Shown: positions 27,289-37,330, counted from the stretch's first letter. The stretch: 41,357 bases of DNA from Deltaproteobacteria bacterium (GCA_013151175.1 JAADIV010000194.1:1-41357); one strand, 5' to 3'. Program-made: numbers and translations. Notes: generated by a model not told the origin, from the letters alone.

Positions 27289-28149
27289 CTACGCCTTATT
27301 CTCTTTGAATATAGGCTCCAGGCCGCATAGTTCGGCGTAGGCGGCGATTTGCTCCCGAAACTGCTTAACATAGGGACAATCCCAGATGGCAAGCAGCTTA
27401 CGGCGGGCAATATAGACCGCTGTGCCCGTGCCCCCCTGAGCGTCAGGCTCCAACAGATAGGGGAAAATCTGGGGCTGCCGGCAGACTACAGGACGTTTTG
27501 CATAGATGAGACAGCGGCCGTCTTTGCCCAGATTCGGGCATGAGGTCTGCCGGGGCAGGATAAGGCTCCAACCTCCGCGCCAGTGGTAGAGAGCCGGGTT
27601 TTCTCTGTGGTAAAACAGTTGGCCGTCATCAAGCTCCAGGGCCTGGTCGTCACCCGCCGTGTGTCTGCGGCTGCCAGCAGAATCAATTTTAGTGAGATTG
27701 AATATACCAGTCTCATCATCCATGAGTGGTATTTCAAAAAAATTCTGTCTAGCGGCCTCTTTTGGCCCGGTACAACAGAGATCACAATGTTCATTACCAC
27801 AAAGTAGGCTGTTTATGCCGCCAAGCTCTCTGGCCAGTATTTGTTGCCCGACCCAAAGTTCCAGAGCCTCCATACGGTCAAGCCTGTGATTCTCCTCGTC
27901 AACAACGATAAAATCCAGGAGCTTATTGCTCTTCACTGCTGTAAAATTTTGCAAAATATCCAGATAGGGGCCTGCGGCGGCCTGCGGGTCATCGTAGCGG
28001 CACTGGCTCTCAACCGGCTCGTTCAGTTCGGCCAGGACATCCTCAATTCTGCTAAAAGGGCCGGTGAGAAAGAGAAGCAGCAGGAGACGGGCCAGGGGAA
28101 GGACGGGTTGCAGCAACCCGGCCGGGGCAATTTCAGGCTTTTGATTCAT
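27289..28149 (-). CDS. YkgJ-type cysteine-cluster (zinc/iron-chelating) protein
   Basis: The protein has 286 residues. Cysteines occur as C117-x4-C122-x2-C125-C126 and C204-x8-C213-x9-C223-R, matching the CxxxxCCxxC...C...RPxxCR layout of the YkgJ/UPF0153 family. These proteins are thought to bind a metal or Fe-S cluster; their reaction is unknown. An extra, mostly helical N-terminal region of about 110 residues precedes the first cysteine. It ends 2 bp before the MFS start, so the two are co-translated. The start is ATG 28149. Confidence 0.82.
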   Translation of the reverse strand: MNQKPEIAPAGLLQPVLPLARLLLLLFLTGPFSRIEDVLAELNEPVESQCRYDDPQAAAGPYLDILQNFTAVKSNKLLDFIVVDEENHRLDRMEALELWVGQQILARELGGINSLLCGNEHCDLCCTGPKEAARQNFFEIPLMDDETGIFNLTKIDSAGSRRHTAGDDQALELDDGQLFYHRENPALYHWRGGWSLILPRQTSCPNLGKDGRCLIYAKRPVVCRQPQIFPYLLEPDAQGGTGTAVYIARRKLLAIWDCPYVKQFREQIAAYAELCGLEPIFKENKA

Positions 28150-28246
28150 AGCGGGGTTGACCTATTATGCGGTTATGTGGTATCGGTATCATGCCGTGAA
28201 CCTCTACAAATAATCCTTAAATCTGATGGTGTAAACCACAATCCAT

Positions 28247-29010
28247 ATGAGCAACCTGAAAAAACAGGCTCTTACTGAGCATTTGGCCGAATTGCGACAA
28301 TGTCTTGTTGCCATCATTATTGCTGTCATTATTGGATTTGCCGGGGCATATTATTTCATTGATGATATTGGCCGTTGGTTTCTGGCCCCCCTTTACAATG
28401 TCCTGCCCAAGGGTAGCAGCATAATCTTCACTTCCTACCAAGAGGCCTTTTTTTTTATCTGAAATTGGCCGTGGTCTGTGGGATTCTCCTAGCCAGCCCG
28501 GTAATTTTTCTCCAGATTTGGCGTTTTGTGGCCCCCGGACTTTACCGGCATGAAAAGCGCGTTCTCCTGCCATTTTCACTCTTGTCCGCCCTTTGTTTTC
28601 TGGGTGGAGTCGCCTTCGGTTTTCTGGTGGTATTCCCGCCCGCCTTCCGTTTTTTGACCAGTTATAACACCTCCTATCTTCATCCCATGCCCACGGTAAA
28701 GGAATATTTTTCCCTGAGTATTCGTTTGCTTATCGCCTTTGGTTTTATCTTTGAAATGCCGATATTTATGGTATTACTTGCCAAGATGGGTTTGGTAACC
28801 ACCTCATTTTTAAGGAAAAACCGTAAATACGCTTTTCTATTTTCCTTCATCATAGCAGCCGTTGTTACCCCAACCCCTGATGTGGTTAACCAGACCATGA
28901 TGGCCCTGCCCATGGTAGTCCTCTATGAGGTGAGTATCCTGGCGATCCGAATTTCAGGAGGCAAGAGGCAAAAGACAGAGGACAGAGATCAGAGGACAGA
29001 TGGACGGTAG
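28247..29010 (+). CDS. tatC: Sec-independent translocase subunit TatC, interrupted by a one-base frameshift at a T9 run
   Basis: The sequence reads TatC in two frames. The first 71 codons (28247-28462) give the opening LTEHLAELRQ and TM1 up to TSYQEAFFF. The rest (28465-29010) gives LAVVCGILLASPVIFLQ and all later helices including VVTPTPDV. The break is at nine T residues (28448-28456); ten would restore EAFFFYLKLAVV. Rejoined, the protein has about 254 residues, normal for TatC, which binds twin-arginine signals in the inner membrane. The short C-terminal tail (GKRQKTEDRDQRTDGR) is encoded by repetitive sequence, and the stop TAG opens an intergenic repeat. No tatA/tatB is nearby. Confidence 0.88.
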
Positions 29011-29070
29011 GGGCGGGTTTCAAACCCGCCCTGCGGAATGATGTTTTAAAAATTCCGCAATCCGCAATCT
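29008..29070 (+). repeat. Intergenic double-hairpin repeat, copy 1 (after tatC)
   Basis: The repeat starts at the TAG stop of tatC with TAGGGGCGGGTTTC. It contains two hairpins: GGGCGGGTTT with AAACCCGCCC (1-nt loop, 29011-29031) and GCGGAAT with ATTCCGC. It matches copy 2 at 31759-31821 at about 48 of the first 56 positions in the same orientation. It could serve as a bidirectional terminator. Confidence 0.8.
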
Positions 29071-29160
29071 ACACAGCTCTTGACTTCCTCCGGGGCAAAT
29101 CTTACCTGTTTATCCAGTTATGGAATGTGTAATTGCAAAAGGGCAATGGGAGGTCATGTC

Positions 29161-31761
29161 ATGCAACAGGATAAATTCACCTTAAAATCGCAGGAGGCTC
29201 TGCAAAACTCACAGCACCTTGCCGAGCAGAACGGGCAGCAGGAGATCATGGCCGAGCATCTGTTAAAGGCCTTGCTCCAACAGCCGGAAGGGGTGGTGGT
29301 GCCTATTCTGCAAAAGATTGGCGCCAGTCCCGCTGAAGTCATGGTTGCGGTTGATGAATTGTTGGCCGGTCTGCCCAAGGTCTCCGGCAGCGGTTTCGGG
29401 CAGGTATCTCTCTCCCTGAGCTTGAAAAAGACACTGGATCATGCCTTTAAGATCGCCGATGGTATGCAGGACGAGTATGTCAGCCAAGAGCATCTCTTTC
29501 TGGCAATTTTGGACGACAAGGGCTCAAAGACAGCCCAGGCCCTAAAAGATAAGGGAATTAATAAAAATGATTTTATGCAGGCTCTGGTTTCTATCCGAGG
29601 CAGTCAGCGGGTTACCGATCCTGACCCGGAGGGCAAATACCAGGCCCTGGAAAAATATGGCAGAAACCTCACGGTTCTGGCTAAACAGGGCAAACTTGAT
29701 CCGGTAATTGGCCGTGATGACGAGGTGCGCCGGGTGGTACAGGTTCTGGCCCGCCGTACCAAGAACAATCCTGTTCTGATTGGTGAACCGGGGGTAGGTA
29801 AGACCGCCATTGTCGAAGGCTTAGCCCAACGGATTGTCATGGGCGATATTCCGGAAAGCCTGAGTAATAAGCAGGTTGTCGCTCTGGATATCGGCGCTAT
29901 GCTGGCCGGCGCCAAATATCGGGGTGAATTTGAAGACCGCTTAAAGGCGGTGCTTAAGGAGGTGCAGAGCCGGGCCGGTGAAATTATCCTCTTTATCGAT
30001 GAGATGCATACCCTGGTGGGTGCCGGAGCCTCTGAAGGGGCCATGGACGCCTCCAATATGTTGAAACCGGCCCTGGCCCGCGGGGAACTGCATTGTGTGG
30101 GGGCAACAACCCTGAACGAGTTTCGTACCATTGAGCGCGATCCTGCCCTTGAGCGACGTTTTCAGCAGGTTCTGGTGCAGGAACCGACCGTAGAAGATAC
30201 CATCGCTATCCTGCGCGGGATTAAAGAAAAATACGAGGTGCATCATGGCATCAGGATTACCGATGCCGCGACAGTAGCGGCGGCCACCCTCTCCCACCGC
30301 TATATCTCTGACCGTTTTCTGCCCGATAAGGCTATCGATCTGATTGATGAAGCGGGTTCCCTCCTGCGGATGGAAATTGATTCCATGCCCACCGAGATTG
30401 ATGAAGTTGACCGGCGGCGCATCAAACTGGAGATCGAACGTGAAGCCCTGAAAAAAGAGAAAGATGCCGCCTCCAGAGAGCGCCTGGCCAGGCTCGAAGC
30501 AGAACTGGCTGATGTCGCTGAAACGTTGCACAGTATGAAGGGCCATTGGACGCTGGAAAAGGATAAAATTCAGGCGATCAGAAGAATTAAAGGGCAGATT
30601 GACGAGGCCAGGATTGAGGAGCAGCGGGCCGAACGTCAGGGCGATTTAAGCCTGGTGGCGGAGATCCGTTACGGCCGGATTGCCGATCTGGAGAAGCAGC
30701 TGCAAGCCGCCAATGATCAGTTACTTGAGGTTCAGAAAGATCGCAAGATGCTAAAAGAGGAGGTTGACGAAGAGGATATCGCCCAGGTGGTAGCCAAGTG
30801 GACCGGTATCCCTGTTGATCGTTTACTGGCCGGAGAGCAGGAAAAGCTGGTGCATGCCGATGAATATCTGGCCCAAAGAGTGGTGGGGCAGGAGCGCGCC
30901 ATTACGGCCGTGGCCAATGCGGTGCGCCGCTCCAGAGCCGGGCTGCAGGATCCCGATCGGCCCCTTGGCTCCTTCATCTTCCTGGGACCAACCGGCGTCG
31001 GCAAGACGGAATTGGCCCGCACTCTGGCGGAGTTCATGTTCAACAGCGAGCAGGCCATGGTTCGCCTTGATATGTCGGAGTTCATGGAGAAACATTCCGT
31101 TGCCCGGCTCATTGGCGCCCCTCCCGGATACGTGGGTTACGATCAGGGCGGCTATCTCACAGAGGCCGTGCGCCACAAGCCATATTCGGTTATTCTTTTT
31201 GATGAGATTGAAAAGGCCCATCCCGATGTCTTTAATGTCCTCCTGCAAATTTTGGACGATGGCCGGATGACGGACGGCAAAGGCCGCACGGTGTCATTCA
31301 AGAATACAATCCTGATTATGACCTCCAATTTGGGCAGTCAGTTGATTATGGATATGGGCGGCGAAAAAAGCCCGGAATTGGCCCATCAGCTTGATGATCT
31401 TCTGCATCGCCAGTTTAAGCCGGAATTTTTGAACCGGATTGATGAGATTATTACCTTCCACAGCCTGACAAAGGAGCATCTGGTAAAGATCATCGATATT
31501 CAGCTCGCCAACCTGCGAAAGAGAATCGCCGGGCGGAATATTCACCTAAGTTTTGCCGACAGCGCCAAAGAATTTTTAATCAAGGCAGGATTTGACCCAG
31601 CCTTTGGCGCCAGGCCCCTGAAACGGGCCATCCAACACCATGTCCAGGACGCTTTGGCGATGAAGATATTGGCTGGCAGCTGTAAGGACGGTGACCATGT
31701 ATTGGTGGAAGCGGTACCAGACGGGATCAGGTTTCAGGTATCAGTAGACGGAGAACAGTAG
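29161..31761 (+). CDS. clpB: ATP-dependent disaggregase ClpB
   Basis: The protein has 866 residues from ATG 29161, chosen for GGGAGGT about 8 nt upstream and for the typical [15 protein letters not shown] start. Order: N-terminal Clp domain (1-145), AAA-1 with Walker A GEPGVGKT near 208-215 and Walker B FIDEMH, the long middle coiled coil (about 405-530) specific to ClpB, and AAA-2 with GPTGVGKT near 609-616 and [11 protein letters not shown]. The C-terminal D2-small domain has [10 protein letters not shown]. The enzyme rescues aggregated proteins with DnaK. Its TAG stop is the first triplet of an intergenic repeat, also found after tatC. Confidence 0.97.
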   Translation: MQQDKFTLKSQEALQNSQHLAEQNGQQEIMAEHLLKALLQQPEGVVVPILQKIGASPAEVMVAVDELLAGLPKVSGSGFGQVSLSLSLKKTLDHAFKIADGMQDEYVSQEHLFLAILDDKGSKTAQALKDKGINKNDFMQALVSIRGSQRVTDPDPEGKYQALEKYGRNLTVLAKQGKLDPVIGRDDEVRRVVQVLARRTKNNPVLIGEPGVGKTAIVEGLAQRIVMGDIPESLSNKQVVALDIGAMLAGAKYRGEFEDRLKAVLKEVQSRAGEIILFIDEMHTLVGAGASEGAMDASNMLKPALARGELHCVGATTLNEFRTIERDPALERRFQQVLVQEPTVEDTIAILRGIKEKYEVHHGIRITDAATVAAATLSHRYISDRFLPDKAIDLIDEAGSLLRMEIDSMPTEIDEVDRRRIKLEIEREALKKEKDAASRERLARLEAELADVAETLHSMKGHWTLEKDKIQAIRRIKGQIDEARIEEQRAERQGDLSLVAEIRYGRIADLEKQLQAANDQLLEVQKDRKMLKEEVDEEDIAQVVAKWTGIPVDRLLAGEQEKLVHADEYLAQRVVGQERAITAVANAVRRSRAGLQDPDRPLGSFIFLGPTGVGKTELARTLAEFMFNSEQAMVRLDMSEFMEKHSVARLIGAPPGYVGYDQGGYLTEAVRHKPYSVILFDEIEKAHPDVFNVLLQILDDGRMTDGKGRTVSFKNTILIMTSNLGSQLIMDMGGEKSPELAHQLDDLLHRQFKPEFLNRIDEIITFHSLTKEHLVKIIDIQLANLRKRIAGRNIHLSFADSAKEFLIKAGFDPAFGARPLKRAIQHHVQDALAMKILAGSCKDGDHVLVEAVPDGIRFQVSVDGEQ

Positions 31762-31821
31762 GGGCAGGTTTTAAACCCGACCGGTGGAATGATATTGCAA
31801 AAATTCCGCAATCCAGAAAAT
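31759..31821 (+). repeat. Intergenic double-hairpin repeat, copy 2 (after clpB)
   Basis: It starts at the TAG stop of clpB with TAGGGGCAGGTTTTAAACC and ends in AAAAATTCCGCAATCC. The first hairpin is less perfect than in copy 1; the GGAAT/ATTCC hairpin remains. Both copies point the same way and bracket clpB. Confidence 0.8.
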
Positions 31822-31850
31822 TTAATCAACCACACACAGGATCTAAAATA

Positions 31851-33155
31851 ATGAAAATCGCGATGATCGGCACCGGGTATGTGGGGCTGGTGACGGGCGC
31901 TTGTTTGGCCGAATTTGGCCATCAGGTTACCTGTATGGATAAGTCGGAGGAAAAAATAGAGTTCTTGCAGGCTGGCGGTATCCCTATCTATGAGCCTGGT
32001 CTTGCCCAATTGGTTGGCAAAAATATCGGTGAGGGGCGGCTTTCCTTTCAGACAGATATGCGACAGGCAGTGCAGGGGGCGCAGGCCGTATTTATCGCAG
32101 TTGGCACCCCATCGTCAAGGCGGGGGGACGGTTACGCCGACCTCACATATATCTACGCGGCGGTACGGGAATTGGCCCATTGTATCTCCGACTATGTAGT
32201 GGTGGTTGATAAAAGCACGGTGCCGGTGGGCACGGCCCGCCAGGTAGCCAGAATCATCCGGGAGGAAAATCCGGTGGCGGATTTCGATGTGGTGTCAAAC
32301 CCGGAATTCCTGCGGGAAGGGGCGGCAATTAACGATTTTATGCGCCCGGATCGGGTGGTTATCGGCACGGAATCAGAGAAGGCTCTTGCGGTGATGAAAG
32401 AGGTATATGACCCGCTCTATCTGATTTCCACCCCCATCGTGGCGACTAATCCGGCCACGGCAGAATTGATAAAATACTCCGCCAACGCCTTCCTGGCAGT
32501 CAAAATTTCTTTTATCAACGAGATTGCCGGTATCTGTGAGGCCGTTGGCGCCGATGTTGTTGATTTGGCTAAAGCGGTCGGCCTTGACGGCCGTATTGGC
32601 AGTAAATTCCTCCATCCCGGCCCCGGTTACGGCGGCTCATGTTTCCCGAAAGACACCTTGGCCCTCCTCCGTATCGCCCAGGAAAACGGGGTGGCGGCCA
32701 GATTGGTGGAGGCCGGAGTGGAAGTTAATTCAGCGCAAAAGGCCCGGATGGTCAAAAAGATTATAGATGCCATGGGCGGTTCAGTGGCTGGCAAAACCAT
32801 CGCGGCCTTAGGCTTGACCTTTAAGCCGGAGACCGATGACCTGCGTGAGTCTCCGGCCCTGACTATCTTGCCGCCACTAGTGGAACGCGGCGGCATAGTC
32901 AAGGCGCATGACCCCAAGGGTATGGACGAGGCGGCTAAGATACTGCCGAACCTGCATTATATGAATTCAGCATATGAGGCCTGCAAAGAGGCCGATGCGG
33001 TGGTATTGCTCACCGAGTGGAATCAATATCGGGCCTTGGATCTAGCGAGAATAAAGGCCGGAATGAAAACACCCGTATTCATTGATTTGCGTAATGTTTA
33101 TGACCCAACCCGAATGCGGGAAGCAGGGTTTGCCTATACCGGCGTTGGCCGCTGA
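31851..33155 (+). CDS. ugd: UDP-glucose 6-dehydrogenase
   Basis: The protein has 434 residues. The N-terminal NAD-binding motif is GTGYVGLVTGACLAEFGH, with the DKS acidic strand end. The catalytic Cys is C264 in GPGYGGSCFPKD, and the conserved Lys is in ELIKYSANAFLAVKISFINE. It oxidises UDP-glucose to UDP-glucuronate for surface polysaccharides. The C-terminal domain has LTFKPETDDLRESPAL and LLTEWNQYR, all diagnostic. It ends 5 bp from the stop of the convergent giant prepilin gene. Confidence 0.96.
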   Translation: MKIAMIGTGYVGLVTGACLAEFGHQVTCMDKSEEKIEFLQAGGIPIYEPGLAQLVGKNIGEGRLSFQTDMRQAVQGAQAVFIAVGTPSSRRGDGYADLTYIYAAVRELAHCISDYVVVVDKSTVPVGTARQVARIIREENPVADFDVVSNPEFLREGAAINDFMRPDRVVIGTESEKALAVMKEVYDPLYLISTPIVATNPATAELIKYSANAFLAVKISFINEIAGICEAVGADVVDLAKAVGLDGRIGSKFLHPGPGYGGSCFPKDTLALLRIAQENGVAARLVEAGVEVNSAQKARMVKKIIDAMGGSVAGKTIAALGLTFKPETDDLRESPALTILPPLVERGGIVKAHDPKGMDEAAKILPNLHYMNSAYEACKEADAVVLLTEWNQYRALDLARIKAGMKTPVFIDLRNVYDPTRMREAGFAYTGVGR

Positions 33156-33160
33156 TTTCC

Positions 33161-36100
33161 CTACTGAATATCAACCGTTGACCAGGCGGTGGTCAGGGTA
33201 TTGCTCGGGCAGGTGCTATCCACGGCGGTAAGCCGGAAACGGTAGCCGAGACCGGCAGTGGAGGCGCTGGTTTGGGATACGGTAACATTATTGCCGCTGC
33301 CGGTTAAGACAAAGCCGCCGGGATCATTCCCCTGCCATTGTATGGCCCAGCTGGTGAGAGAGCCCACCGTTGGCCCCGAGGCAGTGAAATCCTGGCCGCA
33401 GGTGATTGAATTATTGGCCTTGCAACTTAGTGAGGCCGCAGTGGGAATGACTATCAGGCTGCCGTTCTTGACAGTAAGGGGCAGTAGCTTGCTGTCGGTT
33501 ACACCATTGGCATCGGTAAGTTTTACCTCCACCGTATAATTGCCGGAGCAGCTGCCGATGGTACCGCTAATTTCACCGGTGCTGTGATTAGCCATAGTCA
33601 GACCGCTGACGGTAGAAGTCCCCATATCCCAAGCGTAATTGAGAGTTCCCCCCGTGGCGGCGGGGGTGTCGCTATAGACGGCTCCAACGGTACCATCGGC
33701 CAGGGCGGCGGTGGTTATGATCGGATAATTATCGGGGCAGGTGGGGGAGCTGTTATAGATGGCCGCGATTTCGTTGACCGCCAGAGCCCGGTCATTGATC
33801 AGCGCCTCATCAATCCTGCCGCCGAAGAAATTACGGGGATTGCCGGAGCCACGGGCGCCAATGAGGAATCTGGATGAATTACTGCCCATGGCGCCGCTCT
33901 CATCCCTGGAATATACCTGCTCACCGTCTTTATAGAGAAGCTGCCGGTGGCCGTCATATACCACGGTCACATGATACCAGGTATTGGCGGTCACCGAAAA
34001 ACTGGTGCCGCCGTCCCAAGCCCAATGCGGCCGCCAGGCATATTGCAGATAACCGCCATTTACCCTGATCTCGTAAAGATTTTCCTTATTGCTGATGATA
34101 TTCTCACCACTTGAACCGTCCCAGTTAAACCAGGCGCTCATGGACCAGGGCTTGTTTCCGGGGCTGAAGACATTGCCGAAATCCAGATAATCACCGTCCG
34201 TGCGGCTGAAGCTGGCCGCCCGGCAGACCTTGCCGTTTGCGGGCGTGGTTGGAGCGGGCAACGCCCCGCTGCCGGTTTTGGCGGCAACGCCGTTTTCGGC
34301 GGGGCTGGCACCGGTGTCCTTGACCTCACCCTCGGTGCCGTCCCATGTTGGGCCTTCCATACTGTACCGGCCGATGGGATCGGTGTAGCAGGCGCCGGAG
34401 CAGGTGTTCCTGTTGAGGTTATAGACTGTGGTAATATCGTCCGCTGTCAGGGCCCGGTTCCAGACCATTAATTCATCAAATTCCCCCCAATTCTGGTTAC
34501 CGCCTATGTAATTGCCCAGGGTCTTGATATCCGTGGTGGATTTATAGCTGGCGGTTCCCACCTTGCTGCCGTCAATATAGAAATCGGTCTGGCTGTCATG
34601 GCCCACGGCCGCCAGATGATGCCAACCTGAAGACAGGGTGGACATATTAAAGCCGCTGCTGTGGAAACCGGTTCCGTGATTATCATAGGTGCCTAGCAAA
34701 TTGGAACTGCGGTTGACCAGGATTTGGTGATCCTGCGTTCCCCTGGTAAGGGTCCACCAGCCCGTGCCGGTGCCGGCCAGCGGCCATCTGAACCAGGCGG
34801 CTATTGTCCACGAAGCGCCAAGAGTTAAAGGCGGATCCAGGAGTAAATATGCCGTACCCGTATCCGTTGAGGCGGCGCGGCATATTCTGCCGGAGCCGGT
34901 TGTAAAGGCGTTATTGACGGCGGTGGCGTTATTCCCGGCACCGCTGGAATCAATCACCTCGCCAGCCGTGCCGTTCCAGGCGCATTCATCCATGCGCCAT
35001 TCCCCCGCCAGACCATCGCTGTAGGGAGAACCGGCACCGTTTGCCGTAACCTCAACCGTCATGTTTTTGGAGATGGTATTATCGGAGCATTGACTGTCCG
35101 TGGCGGTGATGGTGGCGTTGTATGTATTGGCCGCCACCGAGCCGGTTTTCTGCAGATGCCCCTCGGTGGCGGAGAACTTACTGATGGCAAAGCCGGTGGG
35201 AGCTGGTGAGCCCCAGGTCAAGCCCCAGTTAAAGTCACCCAGAGCCGGGCCGCTAGCAGTAATGGTGCGGATCCAGGCCGAGGTATCGCAGACCCAGGTC
35301 CCTGTCCCGGAGTTATCCCCGGTTTCGTAGGTTGGAGTCAAGATCAGGCTGCCGTTATTCACGTTGAGGCCGAAGGTATGGTTGTCAGAGTTGCTTAAAT
35401 CGGCCCGATCCTCCACCTTTACGGTAATATTATAGGGGGTTGTCCGGCTGCATACGTTAATATCGCCAGAGAGAACCCCGGTGAGACGATTGATGGTCAG
35501 ACCGGGGATATCCGCAGAAACCAAAGACCAGTCGAATTCTCCGGATCCCCCCGTGGCCTGAAAGGTATGGCTGTAATTATTACCGATGATTGTAGCTGAC
35601 AGGGCCGAGGTGTTAATCTGGACGGCCGTATTACCCACGCAGGCAGGATTAGCCTGGCAGTCCTGATCGGCACAATCGGTGTAACCATCGTGGTCATTAT
35701 CGATGCCGTCGGTACAATTCGTCTCGGTGCCGCTAGCTCCACTGCCACCGCTGACCCCGCCGCCGCCATTGCAGTTGATTCCATATATATAGTTGAGCGA
35801 GGTGGCCGTGACCAGATCGTCATATTGCTTACCGGCCGTGGTATAGTCAGGCGGCCGATTGGGATGATCCATCTGCAGGTCAGAGCCTTCATTATAACCA
35901 TCGAAAAAGCCATCACCATTGCCGTCAAGATTTTTTGGGCCGCCGCTAGCGATAATATAGGCTTCATTCGTATTGATGCCGCCGGGGGAGGTGCTATAGA
36001 GTCTGGTGGTGGTCTGGGGGGCATTAATCAGGATTGCCAGTTCGGTACAAAGGGGATTGCTGCCGGTGGCGCCCGTAGTCCGTATCAGTTCTTGGTATAC

Positions 36101-36472
36101 CCCAAATTTTGGCACATTATTCCAGGCATCATTGCCATCAGCCATGCCCAGGGTCAAAAAGGGCAGTTTACCGACATAGGAGGCGCAGGTATCATCACTG
36201 GGGTTGCCGCTTAGAGCGTTATCATTGCGGTTTTCCCAACCGTCATTATCGGTATCCGGACAGGGCAGATGATGAGTGGCCCCAATATATCCCCGGACGG
36301 AATAATCAATTTTTTCCATAATCGCTTTGGTCTTCCTGGCCTTGGCGGAGGCGATCAGACTGGGAAGAACCGTTATCATGGCCGAGATGACAATACCGAT
36401 AATAATCAGGACAATAGCCATTTCAACCAGGGTAAAACCCCTGTTCTTTATCCGCGTTTGGGAGTAAGACAT
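33161..36472 (-). CDS. Giant prepilin-like protein with Ig-like modules and two LamG domains
   Basis: The protein has 1103 residues. A type IV prepilin leader and helix start it: basic MSYSQTRIKNR, then G|FTLVEMAIVLIIIG with Glu at +5. A pilin-like region with a DTDNDGW segment extends to about 245. A DGIDNDHDGYTDCADQDC calcium-type motif lies near 255-272. Then come a putative-Ig (He_PIG-like) pair (about 279-480), two LamG/concanavalin-like domains (about 485-682 and 699-909), and a second Ig pair (about 917-1103). Ordinary minor pilins have 150-300 residues. The modules suggest a surface adhesin carried by a pilus. It is divergent from the prepilin-secretin operon. The start ATG at 36470-36472 has AGGTG upstream. 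Confidence 0.85.
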   Translation of the reverse strand: MSYSQTRIKNRGFTLVEMAIVLIIIGIVISAMITVLPSLIASAKARKTKAIMEKIDYSVRGYIGATHHLPCPDTDNDGWENRNDNALSGNPSDDTCASYVGKLPFLTLGMADGNDAWNNVPKFGVYQELIRTTGATGSNPLCTELAILINAPQTTTRLYSTSPGGINTNEAYIIASGGPKNLDGNGDGFFDGYNEGSDLQMDHPNRPPDYTTAGKQYDDLVTATSLNYIYGINCNGGGGVSGGSGASGTETNCTDGIDNDHDGYTDCADQDCQANPACVGNTAVQINTSALSATIIGNNYSHTFQATGGSGEFDWSLVSADIPGLTINRLTGVLSGDINVCSRTTPYNITVKVEDRADLSNSDNHTFGLNVNNGSLILTPTYETGDNSGTGTWVCDTSAWIRTITASGPALGDFNWGLTWGSPAPTGFAISKFSATEGHLQKTGSVAANTYNATITATDSQCSDNTISKNMTVEVTANGAGSPYSDGLAGEWRMDECAWNGTAGEVIDSSGAGNNATAVNNAFTTGSGRICRAASTDTGTAYLLLDPPLTLGASWTIAAWFRWPLAGTGTGWWTLTRGTQDHQILVNRSSNLLGTYDNHGTGFHSSGFNMSTLSSGWHHLAAVGHDSQTDFYIDGSKVGTASYKSTTDIKTLGNYIGGNQNWGEFDELMVWNRALTADDITTVYNLNRNTCSGACYTDPIGRYSMEGPTWDGTEGEVKDTGASPAENGVAAKTGSGALPAPTTPANGKVCRAASFSRTDGDYLDFGNVFSPGNKPWSMSAWFNWDGSSGENIISNKENLYEIRVNGGYLQYAWRPHWAWDGGTSFSVTANTWYHVTVVYDGHRQLLYKDGEQVYSRDESGAMGSNSSRFLIGARGSGNPRNFFGGRIDEALINDRALAVNEIAAIYNSSPTCPDNYPIITTAALADGTVGAVYSDTPAATGGTLNYAWDMGTSTVSGLTMANHSTGEISGTIGSCSGNYTVEVKLTDANGVTDSKLLPLTVKNGSLIVIPTAASLSCKANNSITCGQDFTASGPTVGSLTSWAIQWQGNDPGGFVLTGSGNNVTVSQTSASTAGLGYRFRLTAVDSTCPSNTLTTAWSTVDIQ

Positions 36473-36568
36473 GATTACACCTGTATGAAATTTTCATAAT
36501 GAACGGCCTCTCTATCATTGCACCGCTAATTGGAGTCTATCACAAAAATATCACCTTGTAATATTGTC

Positions 36569-36597
36569 TTGCCAATTTTTTTTAGCTTGATTATAAC
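36569..36597 (+). promoter_or_regulatory. Sigma-70-type promoter of the pilin operon
   Basis: TTGCCA (36569-36574) and TATAAC (36592-36597) are separated by exactly 17 bp including a T8 run. Each box has one mismatch to consensus. It would start transcription about 60 nt before the prepilin ATG at 36665. I found no GG-N10-GC sigma-54 site in this 192-bp divergent region. Confidence 0.7.
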
Positions 36598-36664
36598 TCG
36601 TTGCAGTTATTGGTAAAAATTACGATATTGTGCCGTGTTTAAACAAAAAATGAGGAGAGAACAA

Positions 36665-37330
36665 ATGAGATGGCATAAATCAGTGAAGAATGAAGTGGGC
36701 TTTACCCTGGTTGAAGTTGCCATTGTCCTGATTATTATCGGCCTGATTCTCGGAGCGGCGATAAAAGGCAAGGATCTTATCCAGTCGGCCAAACAGAAAA
36801 AGTTTTATAGTAACTTCGTTAAACAATGGGAGGTTACGGTACTTGATTATTATGATCGTACCGGTGGGGTTATTGGCGACGGCAACACGAACGGGGGTAC
36901 GACAGCTACTACCGACGGCCGCTTTGACAATATTAACAATGCGACCAAATGGGGTGCGGTTGGCAATCCCGGCACCGGCGTTTTAGGACGTTTGCAGGCC
37001 GTTGGCCTAGATCTCCCCACTACCAACACCGGCACGAGTTATACCTATTCTTTCAAGGGCTCAACAAGTGGTTCCCGCACCGTCACATTGGCCCTTGATA
37101 GTCTGAATGCAACCACTGGCGGCGGGGGCAGCAGTGGAACCAATATGGCCAACAATGTCCTGTACTTTACCTTGATGCCCACCGACTTGGCTATTGCCCT
37201 GGATAATGTTATCGATGGCAGCGCCAATGGTAAAAATGGCAAATTCCGCCATTATCCGGATACTACTGATTGGCCGAATGTTAATACCACCACGACTGTC
37301 AACGCCATGTATATCCTTGATGTACCGTAA
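36665..37330 (+). CDS. Type IV prepilin / pseudopilin
   Basis: The protein has 221 residues from ATG 36665; GAGGAGAG about 8 nt upstream fixes the start against longer readings at 36635. The prepilin site is VG|FTLVEVAIVLIIIGLILG with Glu at +5, so a PilD-type peptidase would cleave and methylate it. The C-terminal globular part is Gly/Thr-rich and has no cysteine pair. It is probably the major or first pilin of the locus, since a strong promoter precedes it and the assembly genes follow it. Confidence 0.88.
   Translation: MRWHKSVKNEVGFTLVEVAIVLIIIGLILGAAIKGKDLIQSAKQKKFYSNFVKQWEVTVLDYYDRTGGVIGDGNTNGGTTATTDGRFDNINNATKWGAVGNPGTGVLGRLQAVGLDLPTTNTGTSYTYSFKGSTSGSRTVTLALDSLNATTGGGGSSGTNMANNVLYFTLMPTDLAIALDNVIDGSANGKNGKFRHYPDTTDWPNVNTTTTVNAMYILDVP

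Noticed and set aside
28976-29000. Short direct repeats CAGAGGACAGA at the tatC 3' end
   Set aside because: Two 11-bp units only; not a CRISPR or VNTR array. Treated as part of the repetitive tatC tail.
35497-36214. Long plus- and minus-strand frames of about 175 codons over the giant prepilin
   Set aside because: Shadows in the GC-biased frame of the prepilin gene; repetitive Pro/Ile-rich or Ile/Gly-rich translations with no domain.
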